Shown here piece after piece: positions 33,200-45,659 of a stretch of DNA of 64,000 bases (within the stretch, counting starts at the first letter, position 1; each line of letters begins with the position of its first letter). The position numbers were made by a program, and so were the translations under genes. This DNA is from Topomyia yanbarensis. Taxonomy: Eukaryota; Arthropoda; Insecta; Diptera; Culicidae. The stretch covers positions 189,699,725 through 189,763,724 of the forward strand of contig NC_080671.1 in the NCBI RefSeq assembly GCF_030247195.1, given 5' to 3'. A model generated the notes under the pieces. The model searched no databases, had not been told where the DNA came from, and saw only the letters and a list, made by a program, of their open reading frames with translations.

Positions 33200-33590
33200 A
33201 CAGAAAGAAATAAATTTAAATTCCAAGGGAGTTGTACCTTTCGTTGAAGCTTGCGAACATCAGCAAACACCGAGATACCGATGTGGACAAATTATAATTG
33301 GATTTTCTATGTGAACGTTCTCTTCAACTCGTAACTCCGGAACCGGAAGTCGGATCAAAATGAAATTCAATAGCAGTCGATGGCAATATTGTTTATGGTG
33401 TAAAAATCGGTTTAGTCATCTCCGAGAAACTGATGTGAACAGTTGTTTGACATATCCGTACATACATGCACTTACATACACACAGGTATTTTCCGATCTC
33501 AACGGTATAAGAGACTCGGCCCTCCGGGTATCGATTAAACAGTCGGTTTTTGGAGCAATTGCGTAACCTTTCTATACGAGAAAGGCAAAA
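33200..33590 (+). repeat. MITE-like repeat (family A), short core copy
   Basis: One core unit (TAACTCCGGAACCGGAAGTC at 33332, GAAATTCAATAGCAG, TCATCTCCGAGAAACTGATG), a short CA tract and the right end GCGTAACCTTTCTATACGAG then AAAGGCAAAA. Left boundary uncertain. Confidence 0.75.
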
Positions 33591-34964
33591 ACTGTCGCAT
33601 GGTTTTATTTGGTATCTGTGTTGTCTATTAATCAGTCAATTTTTTCACATCATTGAAATCATTTGATTGTGAGTTTTATTTTGAATTAATATCAGAGAAA
33701 GTACTTAAATGCAAATAAAAACTTTTTCACATAAACAACGAAGTAAGTCTGCCAAACATTTAATGCTATTTTTCTCATGTCCTGCGTTTCAATAACAAAG
33801 TATGAATCGTCGTATTTTATTTATTTCAATCAAACCTCTGCTGCCTCTCCCAGTACTTAACCGCGGACAAGCGCAAATGCAGCGGTAGCAGAGTAAACAG
33901 TTTATATCGAGAGACGCTGTTTATGAGTTTATAATCGTTCTCGTTGATCGCCGTCTTCTACCAACTGGCTACGGTGTGAGAAGATATAGGAAAACGACGC
34001 TTATTTTATGACCTCAAACCAGTAGGTGCTGATGCATAAACAAAATTTGCTTCCTTCAGGAAGAAGCTGCTTCGCAATATCCGTCGTGGCAAACATTATT
34101 CACTACAAATATATCGATTATATTGAGATGCACTACTCCTCTTTAGCAAGTGTTTGTAGTTGATTAGCGCTGGTAGCTCAGCAGAATGATTTAATTGCAC
34201 GATTACAATTTGAAGGCATGTTTAAATAGAATTGTTTCCTAAGTATAATAAAGTAATTAAAAATCATTTATTCTGAAGCACGGGTTTTTATCGATTATCA
34301 TAATCGCTTGATCTTTATGAAGCAATAAACTTTTTTAAACGAGTATAAAATGGATTTAGTTTAACACTAGTTCACAAAGATAATGACTTCCGAGGTCGCA
34401 ATTTTAAATAAACAATTCTAACGCTGGATGCCGACCGCCAGAAGGCACGAGAGAGCAATGATGATGTTTTTATTTCCATCTGTCAAAACACATTGAAAAG
34501 TAAATTTTAAATTTTATTAACCCAATCATCATTATAATTAACCCTAGGACGTTGCACTGGGGTACAAATGCAGCCCCCGCCATCTTTGGAGCCGTGTGAA
34601 GACGAAAATTATCAATTATCAACCTAGGACCCTAACCATAATTCAATTTAGAGTTCGTAGTAAGAGAAGGAAAAGGTGGTAAAGCCATTTGTCATTTGGC
34701 CTTCGTGGAAGCAGGAGTTAAAGTAGGCGTGGGCTAAATTAACTTTTTATATCTTACTATCATTTTGGATTTTATTAGGTTCAATTTGGAGTTTCAAATT
34801 CAAGTTATTGAAAATAATAATGTATGTTTACTATAGTCCAATGAAAAAAAAATTAATATTTGAATTTAGTACGAATGATGTTAATTATTAAATAACAATG
34901 TAGTACAATACTTTTATGCAACCTCATTTCATTGATATATTACTTACCAAACAACATACGAAAG
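33591..34964. other. Unassigned sequence
   Basis: AT-rich with a somewhat GC-richer island near 33850-33980. No gene or repeat ends recognised. A tRNA-like phrase near 34170 does not fold (see rejected). Confidence 0.4.
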
Positions 34965-35245
34965 TTCTTCTTCTTCTTCTTCCAATTCTGTTTATTTTCC
35001 GTCGGCGTATTTCCGCTACGAGGCCAAACACCGACGCCAGAGAGGTGACACTCCCACTATCTGGATTGGATATCGACCCATCAACTCATGGACCGGGGAT
35101 TAACGGCTTTACTTCCCTTCCGAAGGAAGGCGTGACCTCAGATTTTTCTCACCTCTGGAAAATCTCAACGACCTCGACTGGGATTTGAACCCAGACCAAC
35201 TGGGGTGGGTATCGGTCACGCTTACCACCCAACCATCGGCGTCGT
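34965..35245 (-). repeat. tRNA-derived SINE, family S, with (GAA)n tail
   Basis: Minus-strand copy. Inverted A box region (plus TCACGCTTACCACCCAACCA, 35217-35236), inverted B box (GGGATTTGAACCCAG), the shared body with CTTCCCTTCCGAAGG, then a TTC microsatellite at 34965-34981, that is (GAA)n at the element 3' end. Lacks the distal block seen at 32801. Confidence 0.75.
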
Positions 35246-35326
35246 CACATACGAAAGTTAAACATCGAGATTAAAAAAATTAGAAACACAACATATTGGT
35301 TATCAACAACCTAAATGTATGTACTA
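35246..35326. other. Short unassigned spacer
   Basis: No feature recognised between the SINE and the FB-like element. Confidence 0.4.
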
Positions 35327-36123
35327 GGTAACGGGCCGGGGTGCGCGACGTTTGGCATAAATACGTTAGACATAAGTACGTTAGGCATACATACGTTAGG
35401 CATAAGTACATTAGGCATAATGGACGTTAGATTAACGATTGGCATAATATACGTTAAGCATAATGGACGATTGGCATAATGTACGTTAGGCATAATGGAC
35501 GATAGCCATAGTTCACAAAAATATAAAAGTAATCGCATTTTTTATTAAAGAGATTTCAACCTTACGCTTGTTTTTCCGGGTTAGAAAGAAATTACGCTTT
35601 GCTATACTATACATTCACATAACTTTAGTGAGAGACTCCCTTCAAAATGAAAAATACCATGCGAGATATTTATCCCTTGCAAGTGTAGAGTTTTTTTTTC
35701 TATTTTTTCTACACACGAGATAAGGAAAGTACTCTATTTAAGTGAACAGTTTTGGTACAAGCACATTTCAAACCTCTTAGATGTATTACCAATACAGTTG
35801 TATCCAAATATTTTAAAAAAGCAAAATAATGAACGGATATTAAGTTTTGGAGCCTATGGAAGTGGCAGTGTTATGTACAGCATCAACATTAGGCTACGGA
35901 TTTTACATTTGTGGCGATACCTTTCCGTAACTCGTCACAGTACACGAATAAATTCTCTCTCGTATAAAAGAGTTTCCGTAGTTCTATTTGTGATGGCCTC
36001 TAGAAAACAATCATTGTTTTTAATAATATGGGATATAATCAATATAGAACTAGCAATATTCGTACATTCGTCGAATGAATTATAAAATGCATCATTCTTT
36101 CTTTCATGAGTTGTTCTTCTTAA

Positions 36124-38497
36124 CCCTTACATGCCCAACTTTTTTCTAGCGTTCATAGGGTTCAAGAAACACGAAAAACTTACTTTGATAGATGCTTCTA
36201 TCGCAGTGCTGCACAGTGGGACCAATCCAAAAAAGGTGGGGCAAAACCTATTTGAGGCCTTAGATGTCATTTTAGAGCCAGCGTTTCTTCGTAGGATATG
36301 TTCACAATATTATTCTGCGACTTTTTAAATAGAATATTTTGTTGTTGAACTAAAGTAGAGTACTCGAGCAAAAAAATTGATTTAGAGGGTCGACGTCTTG
36401 GACAAAGTTGTAGAATATTATGTTTTGAATAACTTCTTCTAAGATACCACAGACATCAGACCTCAAATTTGAGGCAAAATTGTTGTTTTTTGAAAATATG
36501 ACAAAAAATCAGATTTTCGATATTTCCATGCTAAAAACCTTGATTGACTAATTTAACATGTTCTAAAAACTTGCAGGTAACACTAAAATACAACTTTTTG
36601 TTGAAGGAACTGATAACCTAAAATCAATATTTTGGCTTCTAAAACTATTTTTCATATAAATTTACTCTATTTTCATCAAAGATTTCTGTTTTTAGGTGTA
36701 CTTTTGTGCAGCCAAACTTTGGCTATTGCAATACTCTTTTATTCGTAGAATAAAACTAATAACACATAGAAACAGGATATAGTTGGACGCATTGTTTGGG
36801 TGACCATTCATGTACGACGATTTATAATATAAAATGTGTCTATATTATTTTTAATTTATATACATTATTAGCTATTAACAAAATCTTACATTTTGTACGC
36901 ACTTACAAGCATATAGAACACATTTAGTTGATCAATTACGATTACAATATGAAAAAGTGAAAAAATAATATAAATTTTCAATTTAAACTGCCAAAGAACA
37001 ACGATTTCGGCTCAAAAAATAAATAAATGGTATTTTCAACAAAATTGTACCAAATACAATATTTGACAACTTCGCTGAAGACCTCAACCATTTAAACAAA
37101 ATTTGATTTATTTAGCTCGGGAGTTCTACTTTACTTTAACCAATAAGATTAGTTCTACAAATTCATAAAAGTAGAATAATATCTATTTGAGGCCTTAGAT
37201 ATGATAGAACCTAAGTGTGTGGAAAAATATTCACAATATAATTTCTATTTTTTTTAGATGGTTGAGGACTTCAGCAAAGTTGTATAATATTCAATTTCGA
37301 ACATTTTTTTAAAAATACCTTATACATACTGTACATTTATTTTTTAATTCGAAATCGTTGTTCTTTGGCAGTTTAAATTCAAAATTTATATTAGTTTTTC
37401 ACTATTCCATGTTGTAACCTTAATTGATAAGTGCGTGCAATAATGCAATAGCTAATAATGTATATAAATTAAAAATAATATAAGCACATTTTATGTATGG
37501 TCACCTACATGAATGGTCACCCAAACAACGCGTCCAACTATATCCTGTTTCTATGTAGTATTAATTTTATTCTACGAATAATAGAGTATCGGAATAGCCA
37601 AAGTTTGGCTGCAAAAAATGCACCTAAAAACAGAAATTTTTGATGAAAATAGAGTAGTTTTAAAAGCCAAAATATTGATTTTAGGTTATTAGTTCCTTCA
37701 GCAAAAAGTTGTATTTTAGTGTTACCTGCAAGTTTGCAGAACATATTAAATTAATCAATTAAGGTTTTTAGCATGGAACTATCGAAAATCTGATTTTTTG
37801 ATCATATTTTCCAAAAACAAAAATTTTGCCTCAAATTTGAGGTCTGATGTCTGTGGTATCTTAGAAGAAGTTATTCAAAATATAATATTCTACAACTTTG
37901 TCGAAGACATCGACCCTCTAAAACGATTTTTTGAAAAAAAAATTTTTGCTCGGGTACTCTACTTTAGTCCAACAACAAAATATTCTATTTAAAAAGTTGC
38001 AGAACAATATTGTGAACATATCATACGAAGAAATGCTGGTTCCAAAATGATATCTAAGGCCTCAAATAGGTTTTGTCCCACCTTTTTAGATTGGTCCCAC
38101 TGTGTGCTGGAAGCTGCTCAATATTTACCTTCTGGTGCTCATACAATTCTTCTAGAAAATTTACAAAATTCTATATGCTAGGAAAAGATAGTCGAAGACG
38201 GTCCAAATTAATACACTTTAGCAGTTTTCGGTAATAATGAGAAATAACGAAGATATATCAAAATTTCATTTATCAACGCTAACTGGAAATATCTCTGATA
38301 GTACTGCTCCAGCAGAGTACCATCAGATAGCAATAACTTCAGTTCTAGGGGCAATACTTATAACTTTAAGCGCTTAAATGAATGATAATTGTCCCAGTTA
38401 TTAGTCTTACTTGTTTTTGTGAGTAAATTTTGCATAAATCAAAAGTTTAAGCTGTTTATAAACATTGTTGTTTATAAACAACATGGGCATGAAGGGG
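36124..38497. mobile_element. TTAA-flanked MITE (piggyBac-like) carrying a foldback
   Basis: Left TTAA at 36120-36123, with ends CCCTTACATGCCCA and TGGGCATGAAGGGG; the right TTAA is mutated to TTGC (38498-38501). Inverted relative to 6598-7116, with matching internal text (for example CTAGAACTGAAGTTATT on the minus strand near 38335). Without the 36212-38104 insert it would be about 480 bp, close to the 519-bp copy. Confidence 0.8.
36212..38104. mobile_element. Foldback element, 1893 bp
   Basis: Ends CACAGTGGGACCAATC and GATTGGTCCCACTGTG, flanked by TGCTG at 36207-36211 and 38105-38109. Arms of about 900 bp each pair nearly end to end, around a centre near 37150. It interrupts the TTAA MITE; the empty site is legible at 6988-6996 (TAGCACTGC region). 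A 5-bp duplication leaves the superfamily open. No coding sequence. Confidence 0.85.
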
Positions 38498-39012
38498 TTG
38501 CTGAGCGTTATTCATACCTTAACACAAATGAGACTGATTTTAAACAAGAGAGATTAGCCTATTTTAGTGACGTGCAATTTATCTGTTGTTCGCCGAGAAA
38601 TTAACGCAAGCTGAGTTTACGTATGCATTCATTATGCATATCTTATTTGAGTGAAGATTTCTTGAGACATTTGCAATAGAAAATAATGTTGATCGAGTTT
38701 GATCAGCTTCCAGAGTAATTCCACAACATAAAAAAATTCAAACATTTGTGTTTTTACCACCCGAGGCTGTCATCGCCAAAAAGAGATTTCCTTAAAGTGA
38801 TACTTCAATATGATAATTTATGCCTAATATCGATTATGCCAATCGTCCATCATGCTTAACGTCCATTATGTCCATTATGTTATATTAAGACTAACGTCCA
38901 TTATGCCCAACGTATTTATGCCTAAAGTCCATTATGCCTAACGTACGTATGCCAAACGTCCGTAAGCCTAACGTATTTATGCCTAATGGGGTATACCCAA
39001 CGGGCCGTTCCC

Positions 39013-40401
39013 ATATCACGAGGATCAAAAAACCTTCGTTTTTAAACACCCGACCTCGTCCATCCGTGACAAGCGTGGGCAATTCCCCCTCCCCTCGATG
39101 ACCACGAGGACTTTTCTGATGTTATGTCGAGTAATTTTGTTTTCAATTTTTCGAATAATACTGATTTTCCCAGTGTGCTGAAATACTTCGATACTGGCTC
39201 TAACCCAAAAACCTAAAGGATGATCGTTCAAACTTTGTCTACAGAACTGTATAGATTTTCTATGATTTTTGTTAAAATATCTCATCTTTCAATATCGAAA
39301 ATAGTAGGTGTAACGATATAGAGGATTGAATCAACTGTTTCTGGGAGTAAATTTTTTCTCGGTGTTGACTTCCGCTGATTTTGTGATGACAGTTGCAAAC
39401 AATAGTTTAATAAAAAAAACCATGCACATACTATGCGGTTATGAGGTTTTTAAGTGTTGCATAATATTAGGAATATTTGAAGGAAAAAATTAAAAACTTC
39501 TGTAAAATTTGATATATTTTATTAAAAAAAAATTATAATGAGCAGTCAACGCAGTCAGTTCCTACACCCGCACCCCCTCTCCATGAACAAGCTGTGGTTT
39601 TACCGTACCCCTACCCTTCCCAAAATTCCTCGTGGTATATGGATAGCTCATAATCAGATTTTTTAATACTACAGAAAAACATGCAAACCATCCCATCAAA
39701 CGCAACACAGGTGTTTAATTCGAAAGTTTCATATCAACTTTTCTGCAAAAGTGGGCGTCATCCTGACATAATGTCGGATTCCGATGTAACGCATAGACGT
39801 TCCAAAACATTGGCAAGTTATTTTCTGTTTATGATTCCGCATTTTGAACTACCTTATTATCAACAACAGCAAAATCAACCGTGTTTATCCAAATCGATTG
39901 CGTCAAAAGTGGGCGTGACTTTTATCCCGTTTGGCAGCAGTTTCTATTTCCACCATCGGATTCAAATCCGGACACAGGATTGAATGAACCAGGTGTTAAT
40001 TGAACTTTTCCCCAGTAAGAAAAACATTACTAGCTACTACGTCAGATGTTTAAATAATCTATGGACTGTGTAGTATCTGAACGGGGGAACCAACTGAAGA
40101 TGACGTGACACGATTCATTCATTCATTTTCAAACATGGTTGGACCGCCTACATTTTCACAAGAAATCTATCAACGATGACTTTTTGTTTCAGGTAAGCTC
40201 ACTTTAAATCCGTTGCAGCGTTTCCGCTGATCTGATGCCTGACGGTCTTTTATGGAGTCGATTCTACTGAATTTTGTATTTGCATTTGCTGAAATTGATT
40301 ACCAGTTTCTGGTGGGTGTTTCGCCGGTTTTTAGATATTGTTTGTATACGTCCCTGAATGTGCATATGAATATAAACAACGCACACATTCTCGTGATTCA
40401 T
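39013..40401. other. Unassigned sequence
   Basis: No recognised gene. The 100-codon frame at 39681-39983 has a QQQQ stretch but no known motif and no clear exon signals. Confidence 0.35.
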
Positions 40402-40450
40402 GATTGAGAAAGGCACAATTGCACCGCTAGGTGGATTAAAATAGGTTTTA
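40402..40450 (-). repeat. Family A repeat, isolated left end
   Basis: Plus-strand GAGAAAGGCACAATTGCACC followed by GCTAGGTGGATTAAAATAG is the inverted family A left end. No downstream part recognised. Confidence 0.65.
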
Positions 40451-41039
40451 TCGAATCCAACTAGCGTGGGACTATTTATAGTACACAAGTGCGTATATTA
40501 ATGCAACTAAATACATACGTGGTTAAGTTATTAGTAGTAGGCTGTTCGATAGACCTGTTTCGGATACATAAATTGATAAAAGAATACTAAGGCACGGAAT
40601 TGACACTTGTTTTTTGGGGCCATGCCAACGTAAGGATTTGATTCCCATTCACAAAAATTCAGGTGGAAATGAGGTGATGATATTGGCGCGTCGTCCTTGT
40701 TCATAAGCGTGTGTTCTGCATCGGCTATGTACATGGATTCCCACGCGTTCAGGTGTGTAACTCTCCGTACAGTTTTGGCGAGCTTCGCGCTGTCCCAGTC
40801 TATTGTGTGATTGTGGGCTATAAGTGGCTACGCTGGAGTCGTTTGCTATGTCGTGGTCAACAGTATGTTTTTGATCTCGAATGCGAACGTTGAATGAGCA
40901 AGACCAAGAGGTGGCGAACGTTATATGGCATTGTCTTAAAGTTCCAGAGACAACGGCTCAGAAGCGCGGGAAGAAGTCCGCCCCGAATTGAGATACAGTG
41001 TCCGTTCGTGGAGTGGAGCTGGTTTCGTCTTAGACCTGA
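40451..41039. other. Unassigned sequence before the BEL remnant
   Basis: Becomes more GC-balanced after 40850, with frames on both strands. Part of 40870-41039 may be upstream gag/protease of the BEL/Pao element, but no motif is readable. No LTR found. Confidence 0.35.
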
Positions 41040-43455
41040 CTGAATAGCAGCTGGAAGAGGAGCAGCTAGCAATGGAGATGGCCTTTTGCAAGGCAGATGG
41101 AGTTGTGGAAGCAGCGTCTTGCTAAGCAGCAGAGGATTCGGAGGAAGCCGGGAATATGCGCCTGGTTTAGAATGCTACAGCATCAGTGAACGGAAATTCT
41201 CCCAACTCAGAGTTACTCAAAGGTCCGGATATGCTAGTTCCACTTCCCAGAGTAATCTGCAATATTCGGGAACAGCCAGTAGCATTTGGTGGTGACATTC
41301 AAGAAACGTATCATCAGATCCGGATCAGACCTGAGGATAAGCAAGCGCAACGGTTTTTGTTCCGAGCAAAAAGGGAAGACTATACAAGAAGCGATCCAGC
41401 GAGTCAGCGAGGTGAAGTATATCCATTCGTGTGGAGGATTTCGGATCAGAAACTGGGTGTCGAACTCTGCTAGATTTCTCGAATAGATTAGAGAAAAGAG
41501 TGTCGATTCCGCAGTGCATTTCAGCCCGGATAAGAACACCGAATATGAGCGTGTGCTAGGCGTCGTTTGGGATCCAGACGAGTTCCGTTTTGCGACAGAA
41601 TGGAAAGCAGAGAACAGTAAGGTTCTCCAGGAGGAAGAACGCCCAACGAAAAAAAAAATGTTCTGAGCATTGTGATAGCGCAATTCGATTTCTCGCTCCA
41701 GTTACAATTCTCGGAAAAATGCCGGTTAAAGATCTTTGGCGGACGAGCTGTGACTGGGATGATACAATCGATAAATTGCCAATCAGGTAGTGGACGCGGT
41801 GGACCAACATACTCGCAGATGTACCGATGTTTAAGCTACATTGAAACAATTTTGGAAATACGAAATCAGACGAGAGCGGAAACCAGAGTACAGCAAGGTG
41901 CGTCATAGTCTCAAATTTTTGCTGATACCAGTGAGACGGCGTACAGATGCGTGGCATATTTCTGTACAATCATGCGGGGTTGGGTGGTGTGTTCACTAGT
42001 GATGAGTCGAGCGAAAGTAGCACCGTTGAAGCAGATTTTGATTCCGCTGTTTTGGATTCTGTCGGATTAGTACCGCTACAAGCAATTTGTCGGTTTTCGC
42101 ATTGGTAAAATTCTTAGTTTAACTAAGCTAACGGATTGGCGATGGGTTCCGACGAGACCGAATGTGGCGGATCTGGTAATGAAATGGGGTACAGGTCTGA
42201 AGATACACTCCAACAGCCCGTGGGTATGTGGGAAACCATTTTAGTATGATAGTTTGAAAGAGTGGCCGAAAAGAGACTTGCCTCCAGCTAACACTACGGA
42301 GGAGCTTTGGGTTCATTTGATGCTGCACGATGTGAAGCTGGTACAGGCTATCGTGGACACCAATTACTTTTCTAAGTGGACAGTGCTGGTAAGACCGATG
42401 ACGTGCGTAGTCCAGTTCCCGTCGGAAGAGTAAAGGCTGCCGATGCTGATAGCACGAACGGAGTGTTTTATTGATGAGTTGAAGGTACTGGTCAGAAATA
42501 AGGATCGGCCGGTGATCTAATGGCTGGCGATCAAGAAGTCCAGTTCGCCCCACAAACATAGCAGAAAGCAGAGCTGCTGTCAATCGATTTGGCTTACGGT
42601 CTGACTACGCAGTCGTGCTGGATGGCGATTCACCGGTTCACTGGTCAGCAAGGTTGGTCGATGGAGTTTCTGTTCGATAATATGACGAGCTTACTAGCAG
42701 CCATTACGGAACCGGTGGGAGTTGTCCGAGAAATTGCAGAAGCTTGTGCGGAGCAGCTGACTAACGCGAGAACGAAGTAAGCGTTCAATCCCCCGTTGGT
42801 TCCGTGGGCGTGTGGCAGCGTCTCGTTCGGCCGGCTAAGGAGGCATTCGTGGCGCTTGGCGGACGAAATTCTGCAGATAGTAGTAGTTGAAGCGGAAGCC
42901 ACGATAAACGCTCGTCCACTAACGTACCAGTCTCAACAGTTTGATGAAACGGAGGTACTCACTCCAAACTACTTTTTGCGGCGACTCTCCCCAAATTAGC
43001 CTTGCATTAATCTTCCCCCACCTCATCCAGCAATAGCGCTTCGAGACGCGTGCTATGTGGGAACGTTAGGTTAAGGAGTACGTTCTTTCGCTGAACCAGA
43101 GGACAAAGTGGTTCGGTGAGTCGATACCGTTAAGAGTAGGAGACTTGGTTTACGTAGCAACCGAAAGTGCTGGCTCTGAGAAGTGATAGAGGAAAGGAGG
43201 TCATCGTGTCCGGCGATGGACGAATTTTGCATGCTTGGGTACGCACCAACAGTGGACGATATTGGCCGTGATGGAGTTTGATAACTCTGAACCGGATGCG
43301 AACTCCGGGACAGGGTTAGGAAATTTTCTGGCATCACTGGCAGTTGCAACGTTGCGCCCGTGTCGAATGAACAGATGCAATAAATTAGCTGTCATGCTGA
43401 CAGATGAAAAAGTGTATCGCAAAGGTAGAAAAAGGACGATGAAAGAGGACTAAAA
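41040..43455 (+). pseudogene. BEL/Pao LTR retrotransposon pol remnant
   Basis: Plus-strand pol in broken frames. RT: LLKGPDMLVPLPRVICN and VAFGGDIQETYHQIRIRPED (41205-41345), then RFLFRAK. The next recognisable text is CGGFRIRNWVSNS (41429-41467), so the segment with the YVDD active site is deleted. Then ERVLGVVWDPDEFRF (41550), a GKMPVKDLW stretch and integrase-like LAYGLTTQSCWMAI and FNPP...NARPLTY, ending TPNYFLRR (42590-42990). A C-terminal integrase part (LRVGDLVYVA) is near 43130. LTRs were not found. Confidence 0.8.
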
Positions 43456-43502
43456 CATAGGTAAACAAACAACATAAGAAGGAACGCAGAATAAAAATCA
43501 TT

Positions 43503-43739
43503 TCTCGACAAACATATGATTACGGCCTAAAAGCCAACTGTCAAAATTCACTTTGAATGGAAATTCCAGCCAAACCGTTACTAGTCGAACACAGTTCACA
43601 ACAGTTTATGAAAGAGAAAACTTTTCTCTTTCATTTACTACCAACATCTGTGATTGGCGTGTAACGGTTTGTCCGGAATTTCCATTCAAAGTGGATATTG
43701 ACAGTTGGCTTTTAGGCCGTAATCAAATGTTTGTCGAGA
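43503..43739. mobile_element. Palindromic MITE, 237 bp
   Basis: TCTCGACAAACATATGATTA at the left pairs with the inverse at 43720-43739, and the match continues (GGCCTAAAAGCCAACTGTCA) for about 65 bp, then more weakly towards the centre. No coding potential; two chance frames cross it. Target duplication not clear. Confidence 0.75.
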
Positions 43740-43777
43740 TTTGAAAGTGTAGATATTTTACTATCTACACTTTCAAA
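43740..43777. repeat. Perfect hairpin abutting the MITE
   Basis: TTTGAAAGTGTAGATA (43740-43755), 6-base loop TTTTAC, then the exact inverse at 43762-43777. It begins at the base after the 43503 MITE ends. Confidence 0.8.
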
Positions 43778-43779
43778 TG

Positions 43780-45655
43780 ATTAGGACATTAGAATTTGTG
43801 AACAAGGAGATAAATCGCGGATGGTGGATAAATTGCAGATTTAGCTGTACAGAAGAAAACAAAATCCAGAACACGTACATTTATTAAACAATATTAAACA
43901 GTGAACTAAGGCAACAAATTTATGAGTAGGAAGACATTGAGTTCAATTTCCATCAAATATTTTCCCGGGATGGAAGTTTTCACGATTAACCATTGATGTT
44001 TGCGGAATATTTGAAATGTAACTGGTCACTTTTTTAATAGAAATGCTAAGTTTGTGAATGTTACATGTCCGGTTTATTGTTTTTGGCATGTGTCAAAATA
44101 ATTATTTTCTAGATAAATTATTTAGGTCACTCCTCTGTGGGAGTGAGAGGAGGGATGATCATGGTAGCATACTCTCAAACTATTAATTTGCGAATTTAAC
44201 ATTTTGTCGTTCTAATTACCTTAGAGATGCTGCATGCAGAGTATTAAAAATTATTGAAATTCTTTCCGAAAATGATATTACGTCAACGCAAAAGAAAAAA
44301 GAAATTGTAGTCTGGGTGACCAAATAATAGTAACATCCAACAACCGTCAAACTCAGACCGAAAACCACCGCCCCAAGCTCATCATTGTTTACTTCGGCAG
44401 CTGGATTTTTCGCGAAGCAATAATATTTGGGGTAAGAATGAACAAAAAAATTATAAAAGTGCCGACACCCAAACTGATCCGCAGAAACCGCACGTAGATA
44501 TTTGAGGCAAGAAATAGCGATTGATTTACAGCTCGTCTTTCGAACAGCTGGAAACAATTTGTGAGGCTAATAATAGCTCCCTTTTGAACGCATAGCAATT
44601 ATCTGGTTCGTAAAAAATAGACACGCGAGATAAAAGTGAAATCTTTATTTGCATATTCGAATTTGCCACACGTATGCTGTCAATTTGAAATTTTTAGCTG
44701 TTTTTGTTATAGCATGAAAGGGAAGGAAAGAAAACCGCGGGAAAATGCTATACTAGCAGCAAAATAGGTGGGATATCAAAACAAAACCGATATCGGTGCG
44801 AACGAAACCATACAAATCTTCCTGGTGAAAGAGTCGTAAATAAAAAAGTGGCAAGCCAAACAGCATGAAAATAAACCGGCAGCAATCATCATCAGTCGTC
44901 GCCGATCGACAGCGCGGGAGAGGGTCGACCCGGAATGGTAGGAATGGAAAAACAACCGCGAGGTAAGTGTTTCGTGGCCACGTGAGAGTGGGCACGCCAG
45001 TCAAAGTTGTGAAAAATAACCGTGTAGTAAAGATTTCGGTAAAACTTCGATTTTGTTTGGCATACAAATCAAACATACGAACAGGGGCAACTCGTGTTTA
45101 AAACAATTGTAGCGCTGTCATTCACGTTTGGTTAGATGACATTGTGCATGTTAGAAGACGTCTGAGCCGAAATTTTTTCTATCCAGGAAGGAAAATATAG
45201 CTCCAAAGTTTGATTATAACAAATATAAAGGGTTTTGAGAAACTCATACAGATAAAGAAACACGCGGTTTACGTACTTGAATTCCGCTACTTTAATGACA
45301 AAATTTGTATGGCGTGTCATAATCGTGCATGGAAAATTTTCCAAAGAAAAAAAGCATCAATTATTAACTTTTAATCATATCTTCATATCGGGGAAGGAAG
45401 GAGGAAATTAGTCAGGAAATGTACAACAAATAATTATTTTTGGTTGCAGTGTAGCCAAATGTACTATATTTCCAGTTTAAAACGAAAACTGCATTTTTCT
45501 CACAATTCGTGTATTTTTATTTTCAAAATGATTATTCCATTGTATTTCTTAGATAGTTTTACACATAGAAGCATCTTATGCATCACGGCAATTTGAGCCA
45601 ATCCTCAGACACAGTCATTTGAAGTAAAAAATAGAAAATGTTTTCAACACGTTTC
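43780..45655. other. Unassigned sequence
   Basis: No recognised gene. Frames at 44216-44598 and 44753-45076 have no known motif. A short ATG frame at 44935 followed by AG-GTAAGT (donor at 44963) could be a small first coding exon on the plus strand, but nothing downstream supports it. Confidence 0.3.
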
Positions 45656-45659
45656 TCGC

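Larger units (their letters stand above)
35327..39012. mobile_element. FB-like foldback with tandem-repeat arms
   Basis: The left arm (about 35329-35515) and right arm (about 38819-39012) are inverted partners built from short units such as TTAGGCATAATGGACG and TTAGGCATAAGTACG, spaced about 17-19 bp. Outer ends are similar (AACGGGCCGGGG and, inverted, AACGGGCCGTTCCC...). Arms made of short tandem repeats are the hallmark of Drosophila FB elements; homology to FB itself is not claimed. Between the arms lie 35516-36119, the TTAA MITE and 38502-38818. Confidence 0.75.

Noticed and set aside
34165..34220. tRNA-like phrase GCTGGTAGCTCAG
   Set aside because: Resembles an A-box/D-arm but there is no matching B box (GGTTCGA-type) or acceptor pairing downstream.
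35340..35515. CRISPR-like spaced repeats
   Set aside because: Units are continuous, diverged and have no unique spacers; they are tandem-repeat arms of a foldback in a eukaryotic context.
39681..39983. 100-codon frame with QQQQ
   Set aside because: No recognised family, no exon signals; likely chance.
41234..41969. Long minus-strand frames (149 and 137 codons)
   Set aside because: They are antisense shadows of the plus-strand BEL/Pao pol remnant.
44216..44557. 113-codon minus frame as a membrane protein
   Set aside because: Hydrophobic stretches arise from AT-rich sequence; a second frame overlaps it and no family is recognised.
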